A DNA stretch of 25,487 nucleotides from CAZQCJ01 sp964591885 (lineage in GTDB: Bacteria > Patescibacteriota > Microgenomatia > PFEM01 > JAPLYW01): positions 1 through 25,487 of the forward strand of contig CAZQCJ010000044.1 of NCBI GenBank assembly GCA_964591885.1, in the 5' to 3' direction. Each line of letters begins with the position of its first letter. Positions within the stretch are counted from its first letter, which is position 1. The notes below the pieces were generated by a model. The model was given only the letters and a program-made list of their open reading frames with translations. It ran no database searches and was not told the origin of the DNA. Of this stretch, positions 1 to 7,081 are shown one piece after another. Made by a program: the position numbers and the translations under genes.

Positions 1-173
1 TCCTCTAGTCTTGCTCGGAAAGACCGACGAGAAGATAAAAGATAAATTGCCTCCAGTAAATTAGTCTTACCAGCTGTATTAGGACCAACAACTAAATTAA
101 TCCCCTGACTAAAGGTAAATTCTTTTAAAGAATAATTACGGAAATTTTGGAGATGAATCTGCTTTATAATCAT
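1..173 (-). CDS. recF: RecF, N-terminal part (cut by window edge)
   Basis: The first ~57 codons of a DNA repair ATPase are visible; the rest lies beyond position 1. The protein begins MIIKQIHLQNFRNYS, a typical RecF N-terminus, and carries a Walker A motif GPNTAGKTN at about residues 30-38, followed by LLEAIYLLSSRRSFRA, the conserved RecF stretch after the P-loop. RecF is an SMC-like ATPase that helps load RecA at single-strand gaps. The ATG at 173-171 overlaps the TGA stop of mutM as ATGA, so translation is probably coupled. I see no promoter of its own; it is probably the last visible gene of the ftsH-nuclease-GT-mutM-recF run. SMC-family alternatives such as SbcC are less likely because the FRNY and LLEAI contexts are RecF-like. 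Confidence 0.85.
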   Translation of the reverse strand, partial: MIIKQIHLQNFRNYSLKEFTFSQGINLVVGPNTAGKTNLLEAIYLLSSRRSFRARLE

Positions 174-985
174 TTTTGGCATTGAGGGCAGTAAAAAGTT
201 CCTCTTCCCCCTAAGTTAATCCTTTTAACAACTCCTGAACAGGCCAAACATTTCTTTCCTTGGCGCTTATAAACAAGAAAATGTTCTTGAAAAGACCCTT
301 TATGTCCTAGGGCGTCTAAATAATATTGGTCAGAAGCCCCTCGATATTTGATTCCCGCTTTTAAAACTTCTTCTAAGGCTTGATAGAGCTTTTTCCCTTC
401 TTGTTTAGTAACTTTATTAGCCGGTTGCCGCGGATTGATTTTTGCTAAAAACAAAGCTTCATTAGAATAAATATTACCAATCCCGGAGATTTTCTGCTGA
501 TCCATTAAAACAATCTTTACCGGTCGACTGGTGGAAGCTAGAATTTTTTGAAAAATTGGCAAGGTTAAATCATCAAAAGGCTCCGGACCAAATTCTTCCA
601 GGATTTTTTGAAGCTCTTTTTTACCTTTTATTAAACGGAACCAGCCAAACTTTCGGGGATCGGCAAAACGTAATTCTTTGTCTCCGCTTAAACTCAGCAC
701 AATATGTTGCCAATCATCTTTCCTATCCCCTCTCCTTCTAACTAGTAATCTTCCTGTTAGCTTTAAATGAATAATAATAATCTTTTCGTTGGAAAAGAAA
801 ATCTGAAGAATCTTGGCTCTTCTTTGAACTTTTTTAATACTTGCCCCGACAATGGCTCTTCTAACTGTCGCTAAAGAAGGTTGAACCTGTTTGGGTGAAT
901 CAGTTTCAACACCCAAAACCCTATAGCCAATAATCAGCTTTTCTAAATCTCTTCTGATGGTTTCAACTTCTGGAAGTTCCGGCAT
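170..985 (-). CDS. mutM: Formamidopyrimidine-DNA glycosylase (Fpg/MutM)
   Basis: Bifunctional DNA glycosylase/AP lyase that removes 8-oxoguanine and other oxidised purines. The start is the ATG at 985, because mature Fpg needs Pro at position 2 as nucleophile and the protein then begins MPELPEVETIRRDL. The longer open frame up to 1051 would bury this Pro. Length is 271 aa, normal for the family. Visible are catalytic P2 and E3, Lys58, the helix-two-turn-helix region (KISGIGNIYSNEALF, about 165-179), Arg261 of the beta-hairpin, and a C-terminal zinc finger with Cys246, Cys249, Cys266 and Cys269. The full catalytic set suggests an active enzyme. The start overlaps the 3' end of the glycosyltransferase by 23 nt and the stop overlaps the recF start by 4 nt, consistent with one polycistronic message. 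Confidence 0.95.
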   Translation of the reverse strand: MPELPEVETIRRDLEKLIIGYRVLGVETDSPKQVQPSLATVRRAIVGASIKKVQRRAKILQIFFSNEKIIIIHLKLTGRLLVRRRGDRKDDWQHIVLSLSGDKELRFADPRKFGWFRLIKGKKELQKILEEFGPEPFDDLTLPIFQKILASTSRPVKIVLMDQQKISGIGNIYSNEALFLAKINPRQPANKVTKQEGKKLYQALEEVLKAGIKYRGASDQYYLDALGHKGSFQEHFLVYKRQGKKCLACSGVVKRINLGGRGTFYCPQCQK

Positions 986-2084
986 TTTTTTCAATAAATT
1001 CTTTGACTTCTTTTTTAAACCTTTCCTTACTAAATTTTTTGGCTTGGGCAATACAATCTTCTGGTTTGTATTTTTTCGGCTGAAAGTTTTTTAAAACATC
1101 GGCTAAGCTTTCCACTGTTGGTCTGTTGAAAAACTCACCTGTTTTACCTTCAATAATTGACTCTAAATAGCCACCGCCACGAAAAGCAATCACTGGCCGA
1201 CCAGCTGCCATCGCCTCAACAGGAGTAATCCCAAAATCTTCATCAGTAGCTAGAGCTAAAAAAGCCTTACATTGTCCATAATATCTATAAAGTTCTTTGT
1301 CAGATACTCGACCGACAAACTCTACATATTTATTTTGTAAACAATTCATGTTTTGAGTAAGCCAATATAAACCGGCTTTTTCGCCAACAATTTTTAAAGG
1401 GGTTTTTAATTTTTGGGCAACCTTCATTGCCAATTCGATACCTTTAGCCCCAACAACTCTTGAAACTACTAAAAAATAATTACTGGGCCTTAAATCCTGG
1501 GTAGCTCTTCTAATTTCTTCAACTCCCACCGGCGGGTAAATAATCGTCGCCTCACGACGATAAAACTTCTTTACTCTATTTCGGGTATTCTTAGAATTAA
1601 CAATAAATCGATCGACTGTTTGAGCCGAACGAAAATCATAAAGCCGCAAGAAATGATTAACTAGTAAAGCATAAATTTTCACTGGCCAATAACGCTGCCA
1701 TTCAATCGAAGTTTGATAACCATAAAGATAACGAGGCGGAGTATGACAATAACAAAAAACTTTTGTTTTTGGTCCAGCTTTAAAACCGCGAGTAATATAC
1801 CAAGACGAAGAAGTAACTACTATATCATAGTCAGTAAAATCAAAATTATGCCAGATAACTGGAGCTAAAAATCTCAATGGACTGTAAAGATTTCTATATT
1901 TAATTAAAGGGGCTAGCCATGATTCAATAATTTTTTTTTGGACAAAAGCCTTGCCAGTAGTTGAATTTCGATCACAAAAAGCAGTATAAATCGGTGCTTT
2001 CGGCCAAATTTCAGTTAAAGCATGGAGAACTCTTTCCGCTCCCCCATATTCCTTAAGATAGTCGTGAACTAAAGCAACTTTCAT
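963..2084 (-). CDS. GT4-family glycosyltransferase
   Basis: Retaining GT-B glycosyltransferase of family 4, likely transferring a sugar from a nucleotide donor in surface polysaccharide or glycolipid synthesis; acceptor and donor cannot be told. The N-terminus MKVALVHDYLKEYGGAER is the typical N-terminal Rossmann strand with the GGAER loop. The C-terminal donor-binding domain has EDFGITPVEAMAAGRPV, the EX7E motif of GT4 enzymes, followed by GGYLESI. The ATG at 2084 (373 aa) is preferred; a TTG at 2114 would add ten residues with no homology-like character and no Shine-Dalgarno. It sits 40 nt after the 5' nuclease gene and overlaps mutM by 23 nt. Its relation to the repair genes around it looks positional rather than functional. 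The leader just before the ATG is nearly the same as that before the sugar kinase at 20709. Confidence 0.85.
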   Translation of the reverse strand: MKVALVHDYLKEYGGAERVLHALTEIWPKAPIYTAFCDRNSTTGKAFVQKKIIESWLAPLIKYRNLYSPLRFLAPVIWHNFDFTDYDIVVTSSSWYITRGFKAGPKTKVFCYCHTPPRYLYGYQTSIEWQRYWPVKIYALLVNHFLRLYDFRSAQTVDRFIVNSKNTRNRVKKFYRREATIIYPPVGVEEIRRATQDLRPSNYFLVVSRVVGAKGIELAMKVAQKLKTPLKIVGEKAGLYWLTQNMNCLQNKYVEFVGRVSDKELYRYYGQCKAFLALATDEDFGITPVEAMAAGRPVIAFRGGGYLESIIEGKTGEFFNRPTVESLADVLKNFQPKKYKPEDCIAQAKKFSKERFKKEVKEFIEKNAGTSRS

Positions 2085-2124
2085 TTTGAAAAAACAAGGT
2101 TCTGCTAAAAACAAGTTTTTGTTT

Positions 2125-3033
2125 TCAAATTAAACTCATTTGATGATTTTTATCTTTTTTTTCTTCTCTAACTCTTTCTATCCCTGGTAATTTTCTGATT
2201 AGACTTCTAAACTCTAGCTCTTCAAATAATCTTATCGCTTTTTCCTGATCATAATCATGAACCAAACAAGCTTTAAGCTTTAATTTTAAGGGAACTTTAG
2301 TAACAATAGTCGCTAATCTCTGAGATAACATGGCTGCTTCTTTACCTTGTTTAAGTTTTTCCCTTAAAACAGGTTCAATTTTAGCTAAGTTTTTATAAAT
2401 TTTTTTTAATGATTTAAATTGTGAAAGTAATTTAACCGCTGTTTTAGGACCGATACCTGAAACCCCTGGATAATTATCAGAAGAATCACCAATTAAAGCT
2501 TTATAGTCAATAATTTGTTTAGGTATAACTCCTAAAAATTCTTTAACTTTTTTTTCATCAAAAATCTCTGGTTCGGCAAAACCCTTCCGTGGAGAATAAA
2601 CCTTTACCTTTTTATTAACCAACTGCATAATGTCTCTATCTCCGGTGACAATTATAACCTCTAGGTTTTGAGCTTGTTTTGCCAGCGTTCCCACCACATC
2701 GTCTGCCTCGAAACCAGGAGCAGTAAAAATCGGGATGTTTAAAGCCTTGACAATCTGGTAAACTCTTTCAATTTGTCCTGATAATTCTCTGTCCATTTCT
2801 GGTCGTTGGACTTGATAACCAACATATTCCTGATGACGAAAAGTCGGTTGGGGTAAATCAAAGGCAACAGCTAAATATTGAGGTTTTAAATCCTCAAGAA
2901 CAGTTAAGAATATCCTACTAAAACCATAAACTGCATTAACCAATTCACCTCTATGTGTTTTTAAAGTTAAAGGGAAAGCATGATAAGCTCGGTGGAGAAT
3001 AGCATGGCCATCAATTAAAACTAAACGTTTCAT
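2125..3033 (-). CDS. Stand-alone 5'-3' exonuclease / flap endonuclease (PolA N-domain type)
   Basis: A 302-aa protein equivalent to the 5' nuclease domain of DNA polymerase I, without the 3'-5' exonuclease or polymerase domains. It should remove RNA primers and 5' flaps during Okazaki fragment maturation and repair. Metal-binding acidic residues are in place: Asp8 in LIDGHAILHRAYHAF, Glu109/Asp111/Asp112 in FEADDVVG, Asp132/Asp134 in TGDRDIMQLV, and Asp183/Asp186 in GDSSDNYPGVSG. The helix-three-turn-helix DNA-binding region GVSGIGPKTAVKLL follows at about 190-203. The ATG at 3033 fits the family's usual start. It lies 10 nt after ftsH. Stand-alone nucleases of this type exist in several bacteria; whether a Klenow-type polymerase is elsewhere in this genome cannot be seen here. 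Confidence 0.9.
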   Translation of the reverse strand: MKRLVLIDGHAILHRAYHAFPLTLKTHRGELVNAVYGFSRIFLTVLEDLKPQYLAVAFDLPQPTFRHQEYVGYQVQRPEMDRELSGQIERVYQIVKALNIPIFTAPGFEADDVVGTLAKQAQNLEVIIVTGDRDIMQLVNKKVKVYSPRKGFAEPEIFDEKKVKEFLGVIPKQIIDYKALIGDSSDNYPGVSGIGPKTAVKLLSQFKSLKKIYKNLAKIEPVLREKLKQGKEAAMLSQRLATIVTKVPLKLKLKACLVHDYDQEKAIRLFEELEFRSLIRKLPGIERVREEKKDKNHQMSLI

Positions 3034-3043
3034 TCACTTTAAA

Positions 3044-4894
3044 TCAACTTTTTTTCATTAACCTTTCAAACTCTTCACCCTCCAAAGTTTCCTGCTTAAC
3101 TAGCTTATCAGCAATGATAGCTAATTTCTTTTTTGACTTTTTCAAAATTTCCAATGCCCTCTGGTATGATTCGTCGACAATTTTTTTAATCTCTCCATCA
3201 ACTTTAGATTGCATTCCTGGACTGATTTCAGAAGGTTGAGCCCAACTACGACCCCATTCTGTAGTTTCAACTTGCGGCCCTAAATAAATTGGCCCCAATG
3301 AACTCATCCCTAAATCAACTACCATCTGGCGGGCAATTCTTGTTGCTTGATTGATGTCTGAAGCTGCCCCTCCGGTAAATTCATTAAAAATTAATTCTTC
3401 GGCAGCTCGACCCCCCAAAAGAGTGGCAACCGTTTCCAAAAGATGGCTTTTGGTTTCAGTATAGCGATCTTTCTTAGGAGGAATTAAGGTAAAACCCATC
3501 GCTACTCCCCGAGAAACAATGGAAATCCGGTGAACAGGATCGATATGAGGTAAAACAAAACTTACCACCGCATGACCAGCTTCGTGATAAGCAGTCATTC
3601 TTCTTTCCTCTTTAGATTGAAGTCGTTTCTTCTCCGGGCCAAGTTTAACTTTAGTAGCTGCTTCTTCAATATCTTCAGCATTAATTGAATTTCTATTTTC
3701 TCTGGCAGCTAAAATAGCGGCTTCATTAAGCATATTTTCCAAATCAGCTCCAGAAAAACCAACGGTTCTCTCGGCGACACTTTTCCAATTGACATCTTTA
3801 ATAAAAGGCTTGCCTCGAGCATGAATAGCTAGAATTGCCTGACGATCTTCCACGTCCGGCAAATCTAAAACGACCCGGCGATCAAAACGACCCGGGCGAA
3901 GTAGGGCCGGATCAAGAAGATCACCTCTATTAGTTGCAGCCAAAATTATGACATTATCATTGGGAGTAAAACCATCCATCTCTACCAAAATTTGATTAAG
4001 AGTTTGCTCTCTTTCGTCATGCCCTCCAGAAAGACCCAGTCCTCTTTGTCGTCCAATAGCATCAATTTCGTCAATAAATATGATAGATGGGGCTGCTTTT
4101 TTAGCATTATTGAACAAATCTCTTACTCTAGAAGCACCAACCCCAACCAGCATTTCCATAAACTCCGAACCAGCCATTGAGAAAAAGGAGACTCCTGCTT
4201 CCCCAGCCACTGCCTTAGCCAATAAAGTTTTCCCTGTCCCACTTGGGCCAACTAATAAAACACCCTTAGGAGTTCGGGCTCCCAATTTACGATATTTGCT
4301 GGGGTGTTTTAAAAAATCAATAATTTCTTGAAGTTCTTTTTTTGCCTCATCCACTCCAGCTACATTCTTGAAAGTTACTGCTTGTTTCCCTTTGGCAAAA
4401 AGCTGAGCCTTAGAGCGGCCAAAGGAAAAAATACTGTCTTGAGCTCCTCTGGCTTGACGAAAAATAAAGAAGAAAAACAAAACCATAAGAGCAATTGGCA
4501 AAATCCCTCCTAAAATATCTATCCAAATCCTTGATAAAGAAACATCTTTAATCGTTAAATTTATTGTGGCTGGATCAATTTCTGCTGTCTTTAAAATTTC
4601 AGTGAAACTGGTTTGCGTTTCTTTCCTGGAGAAAAAAGTTTTTTCATCTCGTGAAGTCAAAATAATTTTATCTTCCTCAACTTTAACTTCTTTAATTTTA
4701 TCCTCTTTAATTTCAGTTAAGGCTTGTGATAAAGGAATTTCTTCATCAGTAGTCGTTGATGCCGTCGGAAAAGAGATGAAAAAAGAAAGAATGATTCCGG
4801 CTACCAATAGCCAAATAAAAAGACTTTTTAGATTAATTTGGAACTTGAACTGATATTTCTTAATCTGTTTTTGGGGGAACTTACTACTTTTCAT
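3044..4894 (-). CDS. ftsH: ATP-dependent zinc metalloprotease FtsH
   Basis: Membrane-anchored AAA+ protease that extracts and degrades membrane and regulatory proteins. From the ATG at 4894 it is 616 aa. It has a first transmembrane helix at about 24-43, a small extracytoplasmic domain, and a second transmembrane helix at about 123-146. The AAA module has Walker A GPSGTGKT (216-223), Walker B IIFIDEID and the second region of homology ending in RPGRFDRR. The zinc site is HEAGH (437-441), with the third ligand in the ASDINQAT segment near 513. All key residues are present. An in-frame TTG at 4897 is possible, but the ATG directly after it is preferred. A -35 TTGAAT and -10 TAGAAT with 17-nt spacing end 8 nt before the ATG, which suggests a leaderless transcript. 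Confidence 0.97.
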   Translation of the reverse strand: MKSSKFPQKQIKKYQFKFQINLKSLFIWLLVAGIILSFFISFPTASTTTDEEIPLSQALTEIKEDKIKEVKVEEDKIILTSRDEKTFFSRKETQTSFTEILKTAEIDPATINLTIKDVSLSRIWIDILGGILPIALMVLFFFFIFRQARGAQDSIFSFGRSKAQLFAKGKQAVTFKNVAGVDEAKKELQEIIDFLKHPSKYRKLGARTPKGVLLVGPSGTGKTLLAKAVAGEAGVSFFSMAGSEFMEMLVGVGASRVRDLFNNAKKAAPSIIFIDEIDAIGRQRGLGLSGGHDEREQTLNQILVEMDGFTPNDNVIILAATNRGDLLDPALLRPGRFDRRVVLDLPDVEDRQAILAIHARGKPFIKDVNWKSVAERTVGFSGADLENMLNEAAILAARENRNSINAEDIEEAATKVKLGPEKKRLQSKEERRMTAYHEAGHAVVSFVLPHIDPVHRISIVSRGVAMGFTLIPPKKDRYTETKSHLLETVATLLGGRAAEELIFNEFTGGAASDINQATRIARQMVVDLGMSSLGPIYLGPQVETTEWGRSWAQPSEISPGMQSKVDGEIKKIVDESYQRALEILKKSKKKLAIIADKLVKQETLEGEEFERLMKKS

Positions 4895-4902
4895 CAAGGC
4901 TT

Positions 4903-4931
4903 ATTCTATCACAAATCTGAAGCTGATTCAA
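4903..4931 (-). promoter_or_regulatory. Promoter of ftsH
   Basis: On the minus strand, -35 TTGAAT (4931-4926) and -10 TAGAAT (4908-4903) are separated by 17 nt. The -35 overlaps the TGA stop of trpS. Only 8 nt lie between the -10 and the ATG at 4894, so transcription would begin at or within 1-2 nt of the start codon. Inference from consensus and spacing only. Confidence 0.55.
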
Positions 4932-5923
4932 ATTAAACCCATGGCCTTTTTGACCTCCAGAAGAGTTTGTTGAGCGATTTTTGAAGAGTAAATTTGACCT
5001 TCTTCCAAAATTTCATCCACTAATTCTGGGTGTTTAGCAAAATAAGCTCTTTTTTCCTGAATAGGTTTTAATTCTTTAAAAATAGCTTGAGCTAACTTTT
5101 CTTTTAATTCAGCATATTTAATTCCTTTATCTCGATACTGTTGTTCATAAGTCTCTCGTTCTTTCTTGCCTATAAATAACTCTACAAAAGTTAATAAATT
5201 TACTACCCCGCCTTCTTTAGGAATTTCTTTTCCTTGGCCGACGTCTGTAGGAACCTTAGCCAGCCTTGCTTTAATGGTCTTCAAATCATCGGTAAGTAAA
5301 ATATAACTCCCACTAATTGATTTGCTCATTTTACCTAAGCCTAAAAGACTTGGGATATATTCTCCGGAAGTAAGATAAGCCTTGGGCTCTGGTAAAATCT
5401 CTTTTCCTTTACCAAACATGCTATTAAATTTTCTAGCAATTTCTCTTGTAAGTTCAATATGGGGTAATTGGTCTTTCCCAACTGGAACTAACTCCGCTTT
5501 ATAAATCAAAATATCGGCGGCCATTAAAATCGGATAATAAAAAAGACCGACATTAACATATTGAGGATTTTCCAGCTTTTTCTCTTTATAAGTCGGTAGC
5601 TGTTCTACCCGGGAAACAGAATAAATAGTACTTAGAAGATAAGCCAACTCCACATGTTCTGGGACTTGAGATTGAATCATCAAATGAGACTTTTTAGGAT
5701 TCAAACCACATGATAAATAGTCTAAAACTACTTCCCGAATCTGCTCCTGAAGCTTAATGGGTTCATAGGGAGTGGTAATCCCATGAAGGTCAACAACTGA
5801 ATAAATACAATCTAAATCATCTCTTTCTTGTAAAGCTAAATAACCTTTTACCCCACCTAAATAATTACCTAGATGAAGGCAACCAGTAGGTCTAGAGCCA
5901 GAAAAAACCCTTTTTTTATTCAT
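4928..5923 (-). CDS. trpS: Tryptophanyl-tRNA synthetase
   Basis: Class Ic aminoacyl-tRNA synthetase that charges tRNA-Trp in the cytoplasm. It is 331 aa, normal for bacterial TrpS. The Rossmann catalytic domain begins FSGSRPTGCLHLGNYLGG, with the HIGH-type signature HLGN at 17-20. The KMSKS loop is present as GKMSKS at 197-202. Other family segments are VVDLHGIT, YPILMAADIL and PVGKDQLPHIELTREIA, which shape the adenylate and Trp pocket. ATG at 5923. A TAGAAT hexamer lies 10 nt upstream of the ATG, so the gene may have its own promoter just behind the tRNA terminator. It ends 33 nt before ftsH, which has its own promoter overlapping the trpS stop. Confidence 0.96.
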   Translation of the reverse strand: MNKKRVFSGSRPTGCLHLGNYLGGVKGYLALQERDDLDCIYSVVDLHGITTPYEPIKLQEQIREVVLDYLSCGLNPKKSHLMIQSQVPEHVELAYLLSTIYSVSRVEQLPTYKEKKLENPQYVNVGLFYYPILMAADILIYKAELVPVGKDQLPHIELTREIARKFNSMFGKGKEILPEPKAYLTSGEYIPSLLGLGKMSKSISGSYILLTDDLKTIKARLAKVPTDVGQGKEIPKEGGVVNLLTFVELFIGKKERETYEQQYRDKGIKYAELKEKLAQAIFKELKPIQEKRAYFAKHPELVDEILEEGQIYSSKIAQQTLLEVKKAMGLI

Positions 5924-5941
5924 AGCTAGGATTATTCTAAC

Positions 5942-5966
5942 AAAAAACCACCTTTTTTAGAAGTGG
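5942..5966 (-). terminator. Intrinsic terminator after tRNA(CAU)
   Basis: Read on the minus strand just after the tRNA 3' end, CCACTT (5966-5961) pairs with AGGTGG (5953-5948) around a 7-nt A-rich loop. Six T residues follow immediately. A compact Rho-independent terminator that separates the tRNA from trpS. Confidence 0.7.
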
Positions 5967-5970
5967 CTAG

Positions 5971-6044
5971 TGACAGGGGTGGGAGTCGAACCCACGACCG
6001 CTGGTTTATGAGTCCAGAGCTCTACCAAACTGAGCTACCCTGTC
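5971..6044 (-). tRNA. tRNA with CAU anticodon (elongator Met or Ile2)
   Basis: A 74-nt cloverleaf: acceptor GACAGGG/CCCTGTC with discriminator A; D-stem GCTC/GAGC; anticodon loop CTCATAA; T-arm GTGGG-TTCGACT-CCCAC. CCA is not encoded. The anticodon stem has an A-A mismatch at 31-39. The C11-G24 pair and the G1-C72 pair argue against an initiator. Whether it is elongator Met or a lysidine-modified Ile2 cannot be decided by eye. The first ten bases of the tRNA also serve as the end of the upstream coding sequence, whose stop TAG is tRNA positions 8-10. Confidence 0.93.
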
Positions 6045-6718
6045 GAATTCAAACTTAAACCATTAATATATCCGCAAATCTTTCTTAAAAAATCTGTACT
6101 TTTCCTTACTCTAATTCTTAAAACACCATGATAATTTTCTGGATGATCGTATTGTTTCTGCCATTTTACTTTCTGATAAAATGGCTTTTGGAAATTTTCT
6201 TTATCAATTATTGTCAATCTCGCCCAAAAATCTTCGATTTCATTCGTTTTATCTCGAAAACTTTCATTTAGTCCAACTCTTAATCTAAAATCGCTATTTT
6301 TATATCCAAAGCAAGTTTTCAGCCAAGTTAGAAAAAACTTTATCATATTAGGATCAGAATTACAAAAACCAGCCTGACTATCACTTTTAAAACCTTCGGC
6401 CCAATAGAGAGCAATTCCGGCCAGGAATAATTCTCTCTTATTTAACTTACCAACTTGACTGATACCTTCTTCGAATAACCTTTTTGTTTTTTCAATTCTA
6501 ATTTTTTGTTGTTTAAGAGAATTTTCGAGCCTTTTCCCATAGTTAGGATCATGAGCCCGACGTTCTAATTCTCTTAGCTGTTTCTGTGAAAGTTTAACAT
6601 CTCTGCACCATAAACTTACCGTACCAGAAGAAACAGATAATTTTTTAGCAATTACCTTTATACTTTCACCTCCAGAGCGCATACTTCTGGCTTTAAATTT
6701 TAATTCTGTTTTAGCCAT
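6035..6718 (-). CDS. HTH plus LAGLIDADG-like protein (possible homing endonuclease relative)
   Basis: A 227-aa protein from the ATG at 6718. Residues ~15-45 form a helix-turn-helix (ESIKVIAKKLSVSSGTVSLW), followed by a charged helical linker. The C-terminal half contains LFLAGIALYWAEG and then CNSDPNMIKFFLTWLKTCFG. That pattern resembles one LAGLIDADG helix followed by the NSDP-x(n)-FFL-x-WL segment common in LAGLIDADG-type domains. I do not know an assigned function; homing endonuclease-like or a DNA-binding regulator are both possible. The ATG is chosen over the TTG at 6724 because AGGGG lies 8 nt upstream. The gene sits between two CAU tRNA genes, 57 bp from the intron-containing one. Its last ten bases are the 5' end of the other tRNA, and it has its own strong promoter. 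Confidence 0.55.
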   Translation of the reverse strand: MAKTELKFKARSMRSGGESIKVIAKKLSVSSGTVSLWCRDVKLSQKQLRELERRAHDPNYGKRLENSLKQQKIRIEKTKRLFEEGISQVGKLNKRELFLAGIALYWAEGFKSDSQAGFCNSDPNMIKFFLTWLKTCFGYKNSDFRLRVGLNESFRDKTNEIEDFWARLTIIDKENFQKPFYQKVKWQKQYDHPENYHGVLRIRVRKSTDFLRKICGYINGLSLNSTG

Positions 6719-6723
6719 AAACA

Positions 6724-6765
6724 AAACCCCTACCTTGTGTTATATTATCCCATTGGTAAGGGTTT
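6724..6765 (-). promoter_or_regulatory. 11-bp hairpin enclosing the -10 and carrying the RBS of the HTH/LAGLIDADG-like gene
   Basis: On the minus strand, AAACCCTTACC (6765-6755) is complementary to GGTAGGGGTTT (6734-6724) over 11 bp with one G-U pair; the loop is 20 nt. The 3' arm holds the ribosome-binding sequence AGGGG and is followed by a T-rich run. In transcripts reading through from the tRNA, the hairpin could act as a terminator and hide the RBS. Transcripts from the internal promoter lack the 5' arm. Confidence 0.6.
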
Positions 6766-6770
6766 GTCAA
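6742..6770 (-). promoter_or_regulatory. Consensus promoter of the HTH/LAGLIDADG-like gene
   Basis: A perfect -35 TTGACA (6770-6765) and a -10 TAATAT (6747-6742) are separated by 17 nt. GATAAT, 2 nt upstream, is an alternative -10 with a 15-nt spacer. The predicted start is near 6735, giving an ~18-nt leader with AGGGG 8 nt before the ATG at 6718. This is the closest match to a housekeeping promoter in the window. Confidence 0.7.
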
Positions 6771-6775
6771 TTTGG

Positions 6776-7034
6776 TTGCGGGGCTAGGAGTTGAACCTAG
6801 TCTGTGAGATTATGCAACTGTTATCTCTAATTACTTAGAGTGTCGGACTATATCTTCATCCTGATTTAAATCAGGAGCCCGGCGTGTAGTCTCTACGGGG
6901 TCAATTATGACTTCCCTCGGTATTGTCCACCAACTGGCGGATTTCACCGATATAGCCAAGTCCACTTTACAAATCACTCTGTAAAGGGCCCAAGTTTTGA
7001 ATGAGCCTCACGTGCAGCCGTACACTACCCCGCA
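6776..7034 (-). tRNA. tRNA with CAU anticodon, interrupted by a group I intron
   Basis: 5' exon 7034-7004 (31 nt) and 3' exon 6814-6776 (39 nt) join into a 70-nt cloverleaf. It has acceptor TGCGGGG/CCCCGCA with discriminator A, D-stem GTGT/GCAC, anticodon stem TGAGG/TCTCA, loop CTCATAA and T-arm CTAGG-TTCAACT-CCTAG. The anticodon is CAU. The intron lies between U33 and C34. U11-A24 and the lack of three G-C pairs in the anticodon stem argue against an initiator, although U1-A72 is a weak first pair. Elongator Met or Ile2 are both open. CCA is not encoded. A weak promoter lies upstream (-35 TTGTTT at 7074-7069, -10 TAAAAT at 7051-7046, 17-nt spacing). Confidence 0.88.
6815..7003 (-). ncRNA. 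Group I self-splicing intron, IC3-like, 189 nt
   Basis: Catalytic core elements are readable. P1 pairs exon GGCU plus CA with UGGGCC and places a U-G wobble at the 5' splice site. P2 is CTTTAC/GTAAAG. P3 is GACTT/AAGTC. P4 is CGGT/ACCG with a GAAA joining segment and P5 is TCC/GGA. P7 is AGACTA paired with TAGTC inside the near-universal AAGATATAGTCC. P8 is CCTGATTT/AAATCAGG and P9 is CTCTAA/TTAGAG. The intron ends in the expected terminal G (complement of 6815). The P3-P5 layout resembles the small IC3 intron of Azoarcus tRNA-Ile(CAU). There is no ORF inside. Confidence 0.92.
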
Positions 7035-7045
7035 TATCGAGATTA

Positions 7046-7074
7046 ATTTTAACAAAATTAAGTTCTAAAAACAA
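7046..7074 (-). promoter_or_regulatory. Likely promoter of the intron-containing tRNA
   Basis: -35 TTGTTT (7074-7069), 17-nt spacer, -10 TAAAAT (7051-7046). The -10 ends 11 nt before the first tRNA base. It starts just after the ftsB stop codon. Moderate match only. Confidence 0.4.
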
Positions 7075-7081
7075 GGAAAAT

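Noticed and set aside
985..1051. Longer N-terminus for mutM
   Set aside because: Fpg needs Pro2 at the mature N-terminus; the extra 22 Lys-rich residues are out-of-frame glycosyltransferase sequence.
4080..4853. Several plus-strand open frames of 60-95 codons opposite ftsH
   Set aside because: Shadows of the ftsH coding strand; the ftsH frame carries all AAA and zinc motifs.
6815..7003. Homing endonuclease ORF inside the group I intron
   Set aside because: The intron is only 189 nt and fully occupied by the ribozyme core.
6776..7034. Initiator tRNA-fMet
   Set aside because: U11-A24 and the absence of three G-C pairs in the anticodon stem do not fit initiators, although U1-A72 is weak.
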